This document shows positions 1-11,339 of a stretch of 64,000 bases of DNA, one piece after another (the stretch's first letter is position 1; the number at the start of each line of letters is the position of its first letter). The notes under the pieces are model-generated. The model saw nothing but the letters and a program-made list of their open reading frames with translations. It searched no databases and was not told the origin of the DNA. The stretch is taken from the NCBI RefSeq assembly GCF_031877795.1, contig NC_133971.1, forward strand, positions 48,041,642 through 48,105,641, written 5' to 3'. The translations under genes were made by a program, and so were the position numbers. The stretch comes from Strix aluco. Taxonomy: Eukaryota > Chordata > Aves > Strigiformes > Strigidae.

Positions 1-1600
1 CAGTCTTTGCACTCATTTTGCTCTGTGTGAACTCCCTAGGGATGTTAAGAGTCCAGGGACTGTTGATCAGCCTATTGAGCACAGTGTTGTACACGAAAGG
101 GAGAAATTGCCAACAAAACCAAACCAAATAAGATATCTATCAAAAAAAAATCTTGAAATGTTGCATTAATTTGTTCTTGATAAATATACGGATTTGCACT
201 TGATTTTTATCTTGGGAAGGAGAAATAGAAAGATGTTGCTACCTTTCAGTCTTTTTGTTCAGCCATGTCAATGAAATATAGGAAGAGTTTGATGGCATAC
301 ATTTAATCAGTAAAATTTTTAACTAGTTCCAGCTGCACATTTCTTACCAAGGAAGACAGGAAAGATAGTATCTTAAACAACTGGTGGCAGGAAGATATTT
401 TGAATACTTAGACACAGCTGATATTCAACATATAGTATGCTTTGAAGTAGTAAATATTAAGTCCTGTTACTCTGTGCTGTTCTTATGCAATGACTTTCAG
501 AGCAGAACTTGCACTTTAAATAATGTTTGTGTGCATAAATCCTGAATTTCTTTGAAATGTGCCTCTAAGGAACCATTGGCCTTTTCCGTGTAGCTCTGCA
601 ACTGTAAAAGACTTGAGTCAGCCTCAGGGCCTCTCTGAATAAACAGCTTTTATTCAGCCTCTGGGATTGTGGAATGGACTAGGTGTTTTACTGAAATGCA
701 AACAGCAGTGGCCCACTTCTCTTTACTTCAGTTTGCAAACCCTAATTTGTTTGAACTGATTGGCATTGGGAGTCTTGATTTCCCCTATGTGGTTCACTTA
801 ATATGTTTTTTTGTTAAGCTTCTTATGATGGGAACATTCAACCTGTTTCCTCCAAAAGGATAAACACAGCCAGATTAATCAGAACACAGATATTATCAGG
901 GCTCTTTACTCACTCAGCAGCTGAGATGTCTGCACCCTTATCCAGCAAGGTACTTAGCCCCAGTGAAATCACACAGTAATAAGAGGAGAATTCTTAAGTT
1001 TTTCCCATTGTACTTATTTACCAGAGTTTTCCTATCTACCTTCATTACTATTAACACTGACATGAAGCAACACAAACTGCACCCTACAAAGCTATGTCAC
1101 TTTTTGTATGTTTACTTTTACTTACATTAACATTGGAGTTTTCATGTCTGCTTTGAACCTAATGAAAATCAATGTTCTGTATTTTACTGTCTCTGGTCTG
1201 GTGAGTGAACTGTGCTGTCTTAATTTTTATTTTGCTAGATAAACAGTACTGTGGAGAACTGACCATTTCACAAAATTATTCTCCTTATTCTTATAATGTA
1301 CCTTACAGTTTCACACTGAAACAAGGGAGATTTCTTCTGTATGTTCTGTAATCTGAGGAACAGCCTTATTTTCCTTACTGAAAAATGAATGTCCAGAAAA
1401 GGCTGGGCCACATTTCAGGAAATTAAGCAAAGATTCTGAATTAATGTGCTAAATCTATTGAAAATATTACATTCTCTTCCCTATACCAAAAGCTAAATCA
1501 CAATAAATGGACTGGAATATAGTAGATTTTCTCTTAGGAAGATATGTTTTTTAATTGATCATGAAAATACAAGCAATTCCTTTCTTTCCTATCCCCCTAA
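1..1600. other. Unique non-coding DNA, no gene seen
   Basis: AT-rich sequence with frequent stops on both strands. The longest open stretch (64 codons at 669-863) resembles no protein family I know and has no splice or promoter context. No repeat signature was recognised. It is probably intergenic or intronic. Confidence 0.6.
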
Positions 1601-1624
1601 AACAGAATGTGTAAAAATACATAG

Positions 1625-2065
1625 TCACTTGTCCCCCTCGTCTGAGGTCTCACTGCACTCTCTCTCCTCGGGCCCCGCCCCCCCCCCTTCCCTTCTTGAT
1701 TTATACCCACTTTCCTTGGGTCCATCCCCTAGGTCGACCCCCATACCTACGTATCCCATGTACGGGGAGGGGTGAGGTGTTTCATGGGATGATGTAATTA
1801 ACATGATCATGTTAGCCCTCGTTAGCATATTGAGGGTTGTTAACTTTAATATGCATTTCGTGGATAATGAAGCAAAGGTCATTCACCGGACAGATGGCCC
1901 TTGAAGTTTTGGCCAGGTGCACCAGAGCAGAGCGGTCCTGTCTTCACAGGGCTCCCTCCTCCAGTCCCATCTTGTGTTATTCGGGCAGCCTTATCAGCTT
2001 CGACCTCCACAGAATGCACCCTGTGACTCATAGTTTTGTCTTGCGAGTGTTTGAGGCATTTCTTT
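1625..2065 (-). mobile_element. Probable endogenous retrovirus solo LTR, minus strand
   Basis: This block differs sharply in composition from its AT-rich flanks. Read on the minus strand it has the layout of an LTR: a U3-like stretch with a 14-bp palindrome (1800-1813), a TATA box in the context GGGTATAAATCAAG (minus strand of 1695-1708), and a GC-rich, purine-rich downstream part like R/U5. The 3' end may be at 1630, where the minus strand ends in GGGGACA. The right-hand (5') end is uncertain, and I could not find a target-site duplication. No coding sequence or primer-binding site adjoins it, so it would be a solo LTR. An unrelated promoter-like GC-rich element is the alternative. Confidence 0.5.
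1695..1708 (-). promoter_or_regulatory. TATA box of the probable LTR
   Basis: The minus strand reads GGGTATAAATCAAG, a good TATA-box match placed upstream of a GC-rich R/U5-like segment (1625-1690). It supports the LTR call and sets its orientation. There is no evidence of present activity. Confidence 0.45.
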
Positions 2066-2069
2066 GATC

Positions 2070-2859
2070 AGCCTCAACTTTTGCTTTCTCAGGCTGTTTT
2101 TCTTAGTTTCTCACAGGCCTGGTTTCTCGTCTCTCACATACATACAGCTGTGTTATATTTTGAGTCAAGTCTTCTCTAATTTATTTATATGAGTTTCTGG
2201 CTTGTATGAATGGACAAGAGGACTAAAGGGCAAAATGCAGGATGTTTGGCTCTTTAGTAGACTCAAGTTACGTCTCATACTGATGCCCAACATATACAAT
2301 TCTCCAATTGTTTGAGTTATTTTTGGAAAGGAGAACATCACACCCAAAACAGTTTTGCAAGTTCACAATAGGGATGGCGTATGTGCATTACAAATTTCTG
2401 CACAACTATTCAGGTTTCATCAAAGTTTCCTTTCCTTCTCTCTGAAGCACAATCTTCCAAGTAAACATCCAGAATAAACTACTCTGAGTTAACAACTGTT
2501 TCCCAACTCACTGTAAACAGGAAAGGGAATCCATTTAAAACTTTCACATCATTCTAAGCACTTCACAAGAAAAAATTAACTAGAAAGCTTTACAGAATAA
2601 TACAGAATCTAAGGCATGTTTGTAACATTTTCAGGTCTACTGCTGATACAACTGAAGCTTTGTTAGTGCCATGAATGGATGATCTAAACACTCTTATTTG
2701 TGTTATATAACATCTTTGAGAAGAGAATTATTAGCCTCTACAGGTTGAAGGCATAGTGCCGATATCATGTATCGTGAAAAAAATCAAAAGACATATATCC
2801 AGTGGCAAATTGAGCTTTAGATAGAACATTTACGATTAAACTAGCCTTGGTTTGGCATC
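2070..2859. other. Unique non-coding DNA between LTR and CR1
   Basis: AT-rich sequence with no recognisable coding or repeat signature. A 60-codon minus-strand opening at 2165-2347 matches no family I recognise. Confidence 0.55.
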
Positions 2860-2957
2860 CACAGAATATATCACAGAATCACACAGAATTGTCTAGGTTG
2901 GAAAAGACCTTGAAGATCATCCAGTCCAACCACTGACCTAACACTAACAGTTCCCAA
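2860..2957 (-). repeat. CR1 3' UTR and terminal repeats
   Basis: The sequence downstream of the ORF2 stop. It holds the conserved CR1 3' block (minus-strand GACTGGATGATCTTCAAGG, then CCTAGACAA) and ends in imperfect octamer-like repeats. In CR1 elements this tail is recognised by the element's own reverse transcriptase to prime copying, and there is no poly(A) tail. Target duplications are usually absent or minimal in CR1, so the exact boundary is approximate. Confidence 0.88.
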
Positions 2958-5885
2958 CTACACCATATCCCTAAGCGCTATGTCAACCCGACTCTTAAAC
3001 AACTCCAGGGATGAGGACACTACCACTGTTCTGGGCAGCCCATTCCAACGCCTAACAACCCATTCTGGAAAGAAATACTTCCTAATATCTAGTCTGAACC
3101 TTCCCTGCACAACTTGAGGCCATTCCCTCTTGTCCTATTGCTTGTTACTTGGTTAAAGAGGCTCATCCCCAGCTCTCTGCAATCTCCTTTCAGGTAGTTG
3201 TAGAGGGCAATGAGGTCTCCCCTCAGCCTCCTCTTCTCCAGACTAAACAACCCCAGTTCCCTCAGCCGCTCCTCAGAACACGTGCTCCAGACCCTTCACC
3301 AGCTTCATTGCCCTTCTTTGGACACGCTCGAGTAATTCAGTGTCTTTTTTGTAGTGAGGGGCCCAAAACTGATCACAGTAATCGAGGTGCGGCCTCACCA
3401 GTGCTGAGTACAGGGGTAAGATCACTTCCCTGTTCCTGCTGGCCACGCTATTTCTGATGCAAGCCAGGATGCCATTGGCCTTCTTGGCCACCTGGGCACA
3501 CTGCTGGCTCCTGTTCAGCCGGCTGTCAATCAACACCCCCAGGTCCCTCTCTGACTGGCAGCTCTCTAGCCACTCTCCCCAAGCCTGTAGCGCTGCTGGG
3601 GGTTGTTGTGGCCCAAGTGCAGCACCCGGCATTTGGCCTTATTGAAACTCCTACAGTTGGCCTCAGCCCATCGCTCCAGCCTGTCCAGATCTCTGCAGAG
3701 CCTCCCTACCCTCGAGCAGATCAACACTCCCACCCAACTTGGTGTCATCTGCAATCTTACTGAGGGTGCACTTGATCCCCTCGTCTAGATCATCAATAAA
3801 GATGTTAAACAGGAGTGGCTCCAAAACTGAACCCATGGTGGACACACTTGTGACTGGCCACCAACCGGATTTAACTCCATTCACCACAATTCTTTGGGTC
3901 CAGCCATCCAGCCAGTTTTTTACGCATCAAAATGTGTGCCCATCCAAGCCGTGAGCAGCCAGTTTTGCCAGGAGAATGTTGTGGGAAACAGTGTCAAAGG
4001 CCTTCCTAAAGTCAAGGTAGACAACATCCACAGTCTTTCCCTCATCCAATAAGCAGGTCGCCCTGTCGTAGAAGGAGATCAGGTTTGTCAAGCAGGACCT
4101 GCCTTTCATAAACCCATGCTGACTGGGCCTGATCATCTGGTTGTCCTGCATGTGTTGTGTGATGGTACTCAGGATGAGCTGTTCCATCAGCTTCCCAGGC
4201 ACCGAAGTCAAGCTGACAGGCCTGTAATTTCCTGGATCATCCTTCTGACCCTTCTTATATATTGGCGTCATATTGCCAATTTCCAATCTGTGGGGACCTC
4301 CCCACTCAGCCAGGACTGCTGGTAAATGATGGAAAGCGGCTTGGCGAGCACCCCAGCCAGCTCCTTCAGCACCCTCGGGTGTATCCCATCCAATCCCATG
4401 GACTTGTGTATGTCTATGTGATGCAGTAGGTCACTGACTATCTCCTCCTGGAATGCGAGGGGGTCGTTCTCCCAGTCTCTGTCTTCTGGCTGAGGAGGCT
4501 GGATTCCCTCAATACAACTAGTCTTGTTATTAAAGACTGCGGGAAAGAAGGCATTAAGCACCTCAGCCTTTTCTTCATCACTCATTGCCATGTTTCCTCC
4601 TGTGTCTAGTAGGGGATGGAGGCTCTCCCTGATCTTTCTTTTGTTGTTGATGTACTTGTAGAAACATTTGTTATCCTCAGCTGCTGAAGCCAGATTAATT
4701 TCTAGCTGGCCTTTAGACCTCCTGATTTCTATCCTGCATAGCCTCACAGCATCTTTGTAATCACTGTGAGTCACTAGCCCCTTCTTCCAAAGGCCATAAA
4801 CTCTGTTTTTCCCCCTGAGTTGCAGCCAAAGCTCCCCGTTCAGCCAGGGTGGTCTTCTCTGTCATCAGCTTCTCTTACAGCACCTGGGGACTGCCTGTTT
4901 GAGTCATTAAGACTTCCTTCTTAAAGAGTGCCCAGACTTCCTGGACCCCTATACCCTTCAGGACCATGTCCCAAGGGATTCTGTCAAGCAGTTGCCTAAA
5001 CAAGTCAAAGTCAGCCCTTTGGAAGTCCAGGATGGCAGTTCTGCTGCCCCCTCTACTGGCCCCTCTAAGAATAGAGAACTCTATTATTTCATGATCGCTG
5101 TGCCATAGTCAGCCTCCAACTGCCACATCATCCACCAGTCCTTCTTTGTTCACAACGAGGAGATCCAGCAGGGCACCTTCTCTGGTTGGTTCACTCACCA
5201 CCTACTTCAGGAAGTTATCTGTCACACATCCCAGGAATCTCCAAGACTGGTCCTGCTCTGCTGTGTTTTATTTCCAGCAGATGTCTGGGAAGTTAAAGTC
5301 TCCCACAAGAACAAGGGCAAGTGATCATGAGATTTCTCCTGAGTGCCTATAGAATATTTTATTCAACTCTCTGTCCTGGTTGGGTGGCCTATAGTAGACT
5401 CCCACTATGACATCTGTCCTGTTGGCCTTCCCCCTGATTCTAACACAAAGACACTCCACCCTGTCTTCACTATACTTGTGCTCGAAGCAATCATAACAGT
5501 CCCTAACATACAGCACCACCCCACCACCTCTCCTTCCTTGTCTATTCCTTCTAAGTAGTTTATAGCCATCAACTGGCGCACTCCAGTCATGGGAGACATC
5601 CCACCATGTTTCTGTAATAGCCACTACATTCTAATTTTCCTGCTGCATCATGGCTTCAAGTTCCTCCTGTTTGTTACCCATGCTGTGTGCATTGGTATAG
5701 ATGCACTTCAGATGGGCTGATGTCTCCAGCACCTTTTTGCATTTAGAGGTCCTAATTCCAGCCTGATTTTTCACAGGTGTTACCACGGTTACTGATGAAT
5801 CGATATCCCTTGCATCTTTGTTGTGCTGCATTTCTCCATCCCTTGCCGCCACTGAGATGGCAGGGAGAGGATCGTCGTGGCACAC
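2958..5885 (-). pseudogene. CR1 ORF2: endonuclease-reverse transcriptase, broken
   Basis: This encoded the replication protein of CR1: an N-terminal APE-like endonuclease that nicks target DNA and a reverse transcriptase that copies the element RNA there. The endonuclease is read from about 5885 to 5325 and shows YTNAHSMGNKQEELEAMM, then AITETWWD and VGVYYRPPNQD. The reverse transcriptase runs from about 4774 to 3273 with DDPGNYRPVSLTSVPGK, motif A LDFRKAFDTVSH and the catalytic box ADDTKLGG (usual Phe before ADD is Ile). The C-terminal part ends at a TAG at 2958-2960. The roughly 976-codon span matches the family. Breaks include a TAG at 5631-5633, a TGA near 3927, and frameshifts near 5330, 4270-4290, 3660-3750, 3570-3630 and 3275. 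ORF2 may begin slightly upstream, near 5958. Confidence 0.92.
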
Positions 5886-5960
5886 TATCCCACAAACTCT
5901 GGTAATCTTCCTGGGGCTTACATCTGTGAGTTTCAGATTTTTCCCCTTCCTCCTTCAAAT

Positions 5961-7057
5961 CTAGGTGAAAGCTCTCTCAATGAGCCCAGCTAACTCCTGC
6001 CCCAATATCCTTTTCCCCCTCTGGGACAGGTGCATTCCACCTGTTGCCAAAAGTTCTGGTGTCCTGGATACTAACCTATAATTGAAAAACCCAAAGCCCT
6101 GCCGGTAACACCAGTCTCAGAGCCACAAGTTCATCTGTTGAGTTCTCCTGTAATCTTCCTCACCCATCCCTGCAACTGAAGGGATGGAGGAGAACACTAT
6201 TTGTGACCCTGACCCCTTAACCAGTTTCTCCAAGGCCCTGAAATCTCTCTTCATTCATTTAGGACTACTCCTGGTAATATTATCACTACCTATGTGAAAA
6301 ACCAAAAGAGGGTAGTAGTCCTTGGGTCTCACTAGAGTGGGGAATATTACCGTGAGATCCTTTAACCAGGCCCCAGAAGGCAGCAGACTTCCCTATGAAG
6401 CGGGTCTGGTCTGCATATTTGGCCTTCAACACCCGTCAGAATGGATTCACCCACTACAATGACCCTTCTGAGGTTCTTTTTAGAAATGGTTTTAATACAT
6501 GGTCTAGGGTGACCTGGCCTTGGTGGACCTTCATCTTCCTCTTTATCTGGCTCATTTTCTGCATCCTTCCCTGCTTCATTCACAAGCTCCAGGGCCCCAT
6601 ATCCGTTGTGAAGGGGCACCATGGAAGGCGAGGGACGTCAGGAGGGGATTTTCCTGTCTCCCTGAGCAGGGACCAGTTTCCAGTCTCCCTCATCTCTTAG
6701 GTCCCCTCCTTCTGCCTCATAACAAGAGGGTGAGGGATCGCCTGCCTCTTTTGGAGTTTCCATTCTCTCTTTTTGCTTCAAGGGTGCTAAGGTGCCACTC
6801 CACCAACCAATTTCCCTTTCGCACTTCCTAACACTTCTTAATCTTTCAGCCTCTTCTCTGAGTTCCTCCACCAGGCTGAGCAGGTCATCCAGCTGATCGC
6901 AGCGCCCATGAGTGATTTCACTGCTGCCCTCCGGCAGGATTGACAGGCTCAGGCACTCCCTGCAGCCCGGGACCTGGACCGCTGCATGTTTGCGTGGCAG
7001 CTCCGTCTGGGCCACCACGTTCTTTCTGGTGGTGGTTTTGAACCGAGTGGAGACCAC
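5961..7057 (-). pseudogene. CR1 ORF1 with coiled-coil and esterase-like region, broken
   Basis: This was the first protein of CR1, thought to bind the element RNA and carrying an SGNH/GDSL-type esterase region in this family. The first part (7057-6638, 139 codons) has a leucine-, glutamate- and arginine-rich stretch, QLDDLLSLVEELREEAERL, likely a coiled coil. An in-frame TGA at 6638 ends it. The same frame resumes at 6622 with RRVIVVGESILTGVEG, the GDSL serine block with Asp replaced by Glu. The remaining esterase part runs to a TAG at 5961-5963 with HLSQRGKRILGQELAG near its end, but the Asp normally three residues before that His is Gly. The span of about 365 codons is near the expected length. 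Further frame damage lies between 6362 and 5964. The start ATG at 7057 is chosen because the reading opens with the typical basic N terminus. Confidence 0.85.
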
Positions 7058-7350
7058 AGCTCAGTCTACTTGTGGAGGATGATGAGATGACAACTAGCTA
7101 AGTAAGTTCTAGAGCCAGGAGAGTGACTATGCCCTGTCCGCACGCCTTACCTGCACGTGTTGCAGTGCGCGAACCGCAGCGCAAACTGATGTACCACGCC
7201 CTTCTGACATGTTTGCCTGCCCTGGTCGCTGTGCTCTTGGTCACTCATGCTCCCTGGAGGATGCTCTTGTACATGAGGGGCATTGGACATTGTCACACTA
7301 GTGACGATAGATATGCCACGGGGACTTTAGGTACCTCTTCTTGAAGAGAG
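7058..7350 (-). other. GC-rich stretch upstream of CR1 ORF1, possible 5' UTR
   Basis: This stretch lies directly upstream of the CR1 ORF1 start and is rich in GC and CpG compared with the AT-rich DNA beyond 7350. Full-length CR1 elements carry a GC-rich 5' UTR with an internal promoter, so part of this segment is probably the CR1 leader. I cannot place the true 5' end from one copy, because the second copy of this subfamily is cut by the window edge. Confidence 0.45.
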
Positions 7351-7390
7351 CAGAACTTTATTTTACCCAAATGGGGCTTATCTCTCTTTA

Positions 7391-7442
7391 AGAAGGGGAA
7401 AAAAAAAAAAAAAAGAGAGAAAATAAAAGAAGAAAGTAAAAG
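7391..7442. repeat. Purine-rich A/G tract
   Basis: A 52-bp run of almost pure purine with a 16-base A-run at 7399-7414. It is a low-complexity repeat with no tail or target duplication that would tie it to a retrotransposon. Confidence 0.8.
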
Positions 7443-8045
7443 ACAAGCATGACTATCATTCTGGAAATACAAATGGCTGGCATAAAGCAAAAACTATGCA
7501 CAATCTGTACAATCTACGTGAAAACACACTTCTGTATACCAGGCTGTGAAGTAGTTCATAAAAATAAAAAGAAAAAAAAGACAAAATAATTGGAAATTTT
7601 TAGCCCACCATCTCCTAGACACTGCTGAGTTAGTGTATAATCTTCACAGTAAGTATGCGTTACAGCATAAGAAAACTGTAAGATTGCAGTGTAATGTTTT
7701 TGCAGATGTGTTGTTTAGATCCAGATTTTTTAAGTCTTACAATACACTTAAATTTAAATATTTCAGTGAAAATTAGGCACAACTGAAGATTTGAGAATCT
7801 GGGCCTTAATACCTGAAATACTTTTTCCTCCCTTTTCTTTCTTCTTTCTTTTGGGGACATAGATCTAAAATTAAATCCTCTTCTGCCCTACAAAGTCATG
7901 AAGAGGCCATCAAACTGTGAATTTAATACAGTTCAGCTGTTCACAGTTAATAAGATAATGGAATGGACAAAGTGAGCATATGCCCTTGCAAGAAGTGAAA
8001 CCAAATGTGCAGAGGAGTCTTCATATACCATACCCAAGATATGTA
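7443..8045. other. Unique non-coding DNA
   Basis: AT-rich sequence with no gene or repeat signature visible. Confidence 0.55.

Positions 8046-8098
<53 letters not shown>
8046..8098. repeat. Compound (TG)n(AG)n microsatellite
   Basis: About 11 TG units (to 8067) run directly into about 15 AG units (to 8096) without interruption. Uninterrupted dinucleotide blocks of this size are usually polymorphic. Confidence 0.95.
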
Positions 8099-8100
<2 letters not shown>

Positions 8101-11100
8101 GAAACGGGCCAAAGAGTGTTAGGTTAATCTTTCACTTCATAACATGAATCATTACCACCAGGTAATTCAGTGACTCAGTTCCTATTCTAGATTCTGTAGA
8201 ACTATTAGAACACCTCATTTTTTAATTTCTTTTTTCAAAATTACCAGTTTCCAATGCCATTTGCCTTAGCATAAATGTCTGGGAGACAATTTACTTGTGG
8301 AGCAAATAGTATGGCCAAATATCAAGGTTAGTTTTTCAACTTAGTTTAATTGCACTCCAGGATGTGAATTTGTCTTCAAATTGCTGATGCTGCTGTAGTA
8401 GATATGGGGGGAAAGAAAAGGAGTTTGTTGCACTAAGTGTGCACAGCTTCAACAGACATATTGAATCAAGTTTCATTTACCTCTATCTGCTGTTCAGATA
8501 GAATTTGAAGAGACTGCATCTCTTCTTAACAAACTCAGAAAACATTACTAGTGGTCTGTTTTCTTTCAGATTTCTGTTGTTTAAAGCCAAAGAAATCTTA
8601 CAACTGAGCTCATTTACAGACGTACACACTTTAATCCATTGCTTTCAGAGTATTTTCATATATCTAAAGAATACTATATATGACACAAGCCACTAAGATA
8701 CTTGAGATTCACCAGAATAGCTCTTTTGTGTAAGGCCCATCATCAGGAATATTATTTTATTTAAGTGTCTTTACCGAAAACCTTTGAATAAATATCTTGT
8801 GACTTGTTCACTTACTTTGCAAAAAGCAGTCTCTTTTCCCATTCCAGTAGAGAGTTCCGTGTGAACAAAGATTAAATTAGTACAGGTATTATTCTTTCTA
8901 TTTACTTGGATAAAACTGTTGCATGTAATTACATGAACATGCGTAGGTGAAAATGAGTAAGTTTTTCTCAGGTTCAACTTATAAAAATTTTACTCACTCT
9001 AGTAATAACTTATTAAAAGTTATGAGGCAATACCATATTCTTAGTCGCTATGTGACAGCCTGGTAGAACCTTTTTGGATAGATCGGCTGACATTGCAATT
9101 ATGTTGCAATAGATTTTGTAAATGTCTCCATTAAAAAACATGTTAGACCCTCTCCCAGTAGACTGTCATGAATAATATGGTTCACAGTGCTTGTAACTCT
9201 ACAGATGTATATGACAGTGCTGAGATTAATGTTATGTATGCTTAGGCATCATGATAATTTACAGTGATTTTCACCCTAAGACAACCTAAAAAAGAAGTTA
9301 CAGGGGTTACAGTGATGGCATATGAGAGGGAAACCATATTTTTGACTGCTGTTCAGTCTTCCCCCCGCACCCCCATGGTGTGTTTTTGCCCTGTTCCTTT
9401 CTGGGAGTTGATCCTTCAAACAAGTAATTTTAAAAAAATATATTTTCTTTTAATTATGATATAATTTATTCAGCCATGAGAGAAATAGCCTGTGCTTTCT
9501 ATTCAACTTTTCTGACTGCAAAAAATGTTTACTTCCTTATAATATTTGTGGTGGTCAGAAAAAATTATAAACAAGGATAAAGACTAAAGCTGGAATGCCG
9601 AGTATCACAGATTTGATTGATTGAAACAGCTTAATCCCCTTGTAAAGCATTAATGAAGACAGTAAATAAACCTGGATGCAGAAAACTGTTTCAATCAAAT
9701 ATCAAGGTGAAAAAAAAAATTAAAAAAACCCAACAAATCAAACACCCACCCACAAAGAAATTAGCAGAAAAGAGACCACAGGCAGAAGGTCAGAAAAGTG
9801 TTAGGATATAAAAGGGAAGACAGCTTTCTGGGTCATAAGAATCAGTACCCTGATATTGAATTGATACATATAATGTATTTAATAAATGTTATCCATTATC
9901 TTGCCATAGCACACTGTCCCAAGCTGTTCCATCTTTTTATACATCACATTATTTAATTCTGAATTCTTATAGCTGGTGGTCAGTAAGAGGGATGTTGAAA
10001 AGGATTCTCTGAAGGTACTGTGTAGGCAGAAAGTTAAATACATTTTTGTAGAAACATGAAACCAAAGAAGTTCAATGCAATTTAAACCCCAAATTAATAT
10101 TCCATACAGTTCTCTTTTAATGTCATTGCCACTGTTTAACGTGCCGTATTAATGTGAGAATCTGAATGGTTTAGTGCAGAAAAAAATATTGCCAAATGGA
10201 AAGGAGTGGAGAAGAGCTATACGTATGACAAAAGCTCATTTAAAAATATTTAGCACACAAATCTCAGCATGAAAACAAGAGAGTGCCAACATAGGTAGAA
10301 CTAGATTGGGAATGAACTGGTATATAGTTCAAGGATGAACAGTCAGAGCCATAAGAAGTTTGCACACCAAAACTAACCATGATATATAATACTAATAAGA
10401 TAATGCTCAAGAGTTAAAATAACTTAAATTGCAAGTTCAATTTTGACTTTGCTTCTTGATTCTATTTTACAACCTATAACATATACTCCAATAATCTTTG
10501 CAGTTGAGATTTTTTTTTGATTCTGATTATCTATAAATGTTTTGCTTGATCTCAAATGAATATATAGAACAAATTTAAGTCAATCAGAAATACATTTTAG
10601 AATTATTGTTGGGCTTGGTTTGGCTTATGAGCTGAAAACTTAGTCATTCACACAGCTCCAAGAAACAGGTTCAGTCAATCCACATACCCAAAGAATTGCT
10701 TTTAGATTGACACAATGCAGTTTTCTACACTGGAATAGTTCTTCATTCCTTGTGTGTGATGAGAACTTTGATTTCTTCTAGGAAAATTGAATGCACAGCT
10801 GCCTTCAATATTTTTAACTCCAAGAAGAAGTTTTTTCTATTTTTGCTTTTTCGCCCACAAGTACAACACAACTCTACAACTCTGTTAAGAAGTGCTGCAT
10901 ATTTAAGTGGCTAATGCAAAAAGCAGATGTGTTTCCAAAGTGTTAAAATTGGACGTATTTCTGCAAGAATAACTTCAGTTTGTGGTCCAAGTATTGTCTT
11001 TTCAAGTTGCAAAACCCACCAGTTTGGCCATTCCTGCAGTTCTTGAAGATATGAATCTCAGGATATAGAGTATTTCTTAAAATAAATAGAAACATTTTTC

Positions 11101-11339
11101 CTAAAAATAAGATATGAGATTTTCTTTCACATGTGAGATTTTAAACAAATGAAGCCTGGTAGATTTCACAGCTTTGGTTATTCTGTAGTATCACATACTG
11201 ATGAATAAGAGGATAAAAATTTACATAGGTGTGTGGTTTCCTGGGTTTTACCTGCATGTTATTTTTTAATCAGTTACAGTGTTGGATTGTACTTCCCTCT
11301 CACCACAAAAATGAAGAAGGAGGCAGGCTTCTGAGAAAG
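8099..11339. other. Unique non-coding DNA, no gene seen
   Basis: AT-rich sequence with stops throughout. Open stretches are no longer than about 68 codons and match nothing I know. A short A-run lies near 9710-9726. No LINE tail, LTR or RNA gene was recognised. Confidence 0.55.

Larger units (their letters stand above)
2860..7100 (-). mobile_element. Near full-length CR1 LINE, dead copy
   Basis: A CR1-family non-LTR retrotransposon on the minus strand. The 3' end is at the left, with the CR1 tail of short ATTCTGTG-like repeats (minus strand of 2860-2895). Going up in coordinate come the 3' UTR, a broken ORF2 (reverse transcriptase, then endonuclease) and a broken ORF1. At about 4.2 kb it is close to the usual full length of roughly 4.5 kb, whereas most CR1 copies are short 5'-truncated tails. 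Both ORFs carry stops and frameshifts, so it cannot move by itself. The 3' kilobase is very similar to the copy at 62,858-64,000. The 5' limit is uncertain; GC-rich sequence continues to about 7350. Confidence 0.93.

Noticed and set aside
3149..3954. Plus-strand open frames of 61-102 codons over the left CR1
   Set aside because: They are antisense shadows of CR1 ORF2; the minus-strand reading carries the reverse transcriptase motifs.
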